NCBI GenBank assembly: GCA_013397455.1
Contig: VYZB01000016.1
Span: 4,233,612-4,297,611, forward strand
Source of the DNA: Crotophaga sulcirostris
Lineage: Eukaryota > Chordata > Aves > Cuculiformes > Crotophagidae
Direction: 5' to 3'
Length of the DNA: 64,000 nucleotides
Part shown: in pieces, positions 63,231 through 64,000 of the stretch
Position numbering within the stretch: position 1 is the first letter of the stretch
Layout of the letters: each line of letters begins with the position of its first letter
Made by a program: the position numbers and the translations under genes
The notes under the pieces: model-generated
The model's input: the letters and a program-made list of their open reading frames with translations, nothing else
What the model was told of the DNA's origin: nothing
The model's database searches: none

Positions 63231-64000
63231 GAATTACAGTTTGCTTAACTGGAATGTCTACAGGGATGGTGAGACTGAAGGTAAAAAAAAGACCACTGAA
63301 GAAGTGCAAGGCCAGATTCTGGGGGTTTTACAGGGAGAACAGTATGGGAGGGTATCCTAAGCATGTTGAGCCTGGCCTGGCGTTTGCCTTGAGGCAACAC
63401 TGGGGAATAGGAGTTGAAAAGACTGTGGTGTTTGTTTCCAGATGGAGGAAAAGGCCCAGAAAAGCAAAGACTTCTTACTGGTAAAATGAGACACTGTTCA
63501 CTGTATTATTCTTTTCAGTGCATTCTGATGTAGCTCAGTAAATAGGGTTTTGCCAATACTAGTAGAAGGCCGGAGACTTTGTAGTGACCTGACATTGCAG
63601 GGTCTCAGGAGTTGTCTGGGTTTGTCTTGACTGGAGCTGATTTTAATTTTATTTTTTTTTCAGTGTATTACAATTGTCTAGTGGTCAGGTGGGTATTGCC
63701 TAACTGAGTTGAGCTTTGTCTGTGGATAGTTTATATGGTAAAAGCCTAACTACCCCATTGTGACAGTGGCTTTTTACATTGGAAGAGGCTGTGGAAGGCT
63801 GTGGAGCAAATTTCAGACTTTAGCAATGAGAATGATGTAGACTGTAGCAAGAAAACCCCAGCAGTCCCCAAAACAGAGGAGAAAGAAACTCCTACTGTGA
63901 ACATCAAACTCTTTCCAGCAAAGGTCACAGGAGGCCAATGACTCATAACACCTCCATTTCTGATGCCATCTTTTTAAGGAAGATGGAAATTGCCGACCTT
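63231..64000. other. Intergenic end of window, nothing recognised
   Basis: It directly follows the ancient LINE. A purine-rich block at 63,250-63,480 looks different from its AT-rich surroundings but matches nothing I know. Confidence 0.4.

Noticed and set aside
1..64000. CRISPR arrays, bacterial operons, tRNA or rRNA genes
   Set aside because: No regularly spaced direct repeats, no operon-like packed frames and no cloverleaf with A and B boxes were found; the DNA is plainly vertebrate.

Overview
This window is vertebrate nuclear DNA, and almost certainly avian. It contains many 5'-truncated CR1 LINE copies in both orientations. Several end in the bird CR1 tail (variants of ATTCTATG). It has no Alu or L1 sequence, and it is mostly AT-rich and gene-poor, apart from one CpG island near 49 kb. 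The species cannot be fixed from the sequence; the CR1 types suit a neognath bird.

The only protein-coding gene I can reconstruct is DCTD (deoxycytidylate deaminase), on the minus strand. Six coding exons lie between 49,491 (ATG) and 28,192 (stop). All have GT-AG borders and matching phases. They sum to 570 nt, or 189 codons plus stop, the length of the longer mammalian isoform. The zinc and catalytic residues (HAE at 95-97, PCNEC at 120-124) are intact. DCTD makes dUMP from dCMP for thymidylate synthesis. Its first exon lies in a CpG island with three GC boxes and a palindromic E2F-type site 44-51 bp upstream of the ATG, which fits S-phase expression.

Layout: 1-28 kb is intergenic, downstream of DCTD, with two CR1 copies, a few decayed MIR-like fragments, one perfect 57-bp inverted repeat pair (12.3/12.9 kb) and one possible membrane-protein exon (21.2-21.4 kb, minus). 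DCTD fills 28-49.5 kb; introns 1, 3 and 5 carry CR1 insertions. From 47.4 to 50.5 kb there is a dense CR1 cluster with nesting, which closes in on the DCTD promoter from both sides. From 50.5 to 64 kb the window is AT-rich intergenic DNA upstream of DCTD, with one ancient CR1/L3-like LINE fragment at 62.5-63.2 kb.

I did not find a novel multi-gene system. The most unusual items are the perfect 57-bp inverted repeat, the CR1-sandwiched promoter, a 93-bp insertion with target-site-like flanks inside a CR1, and the nested tandem CR1 pair.
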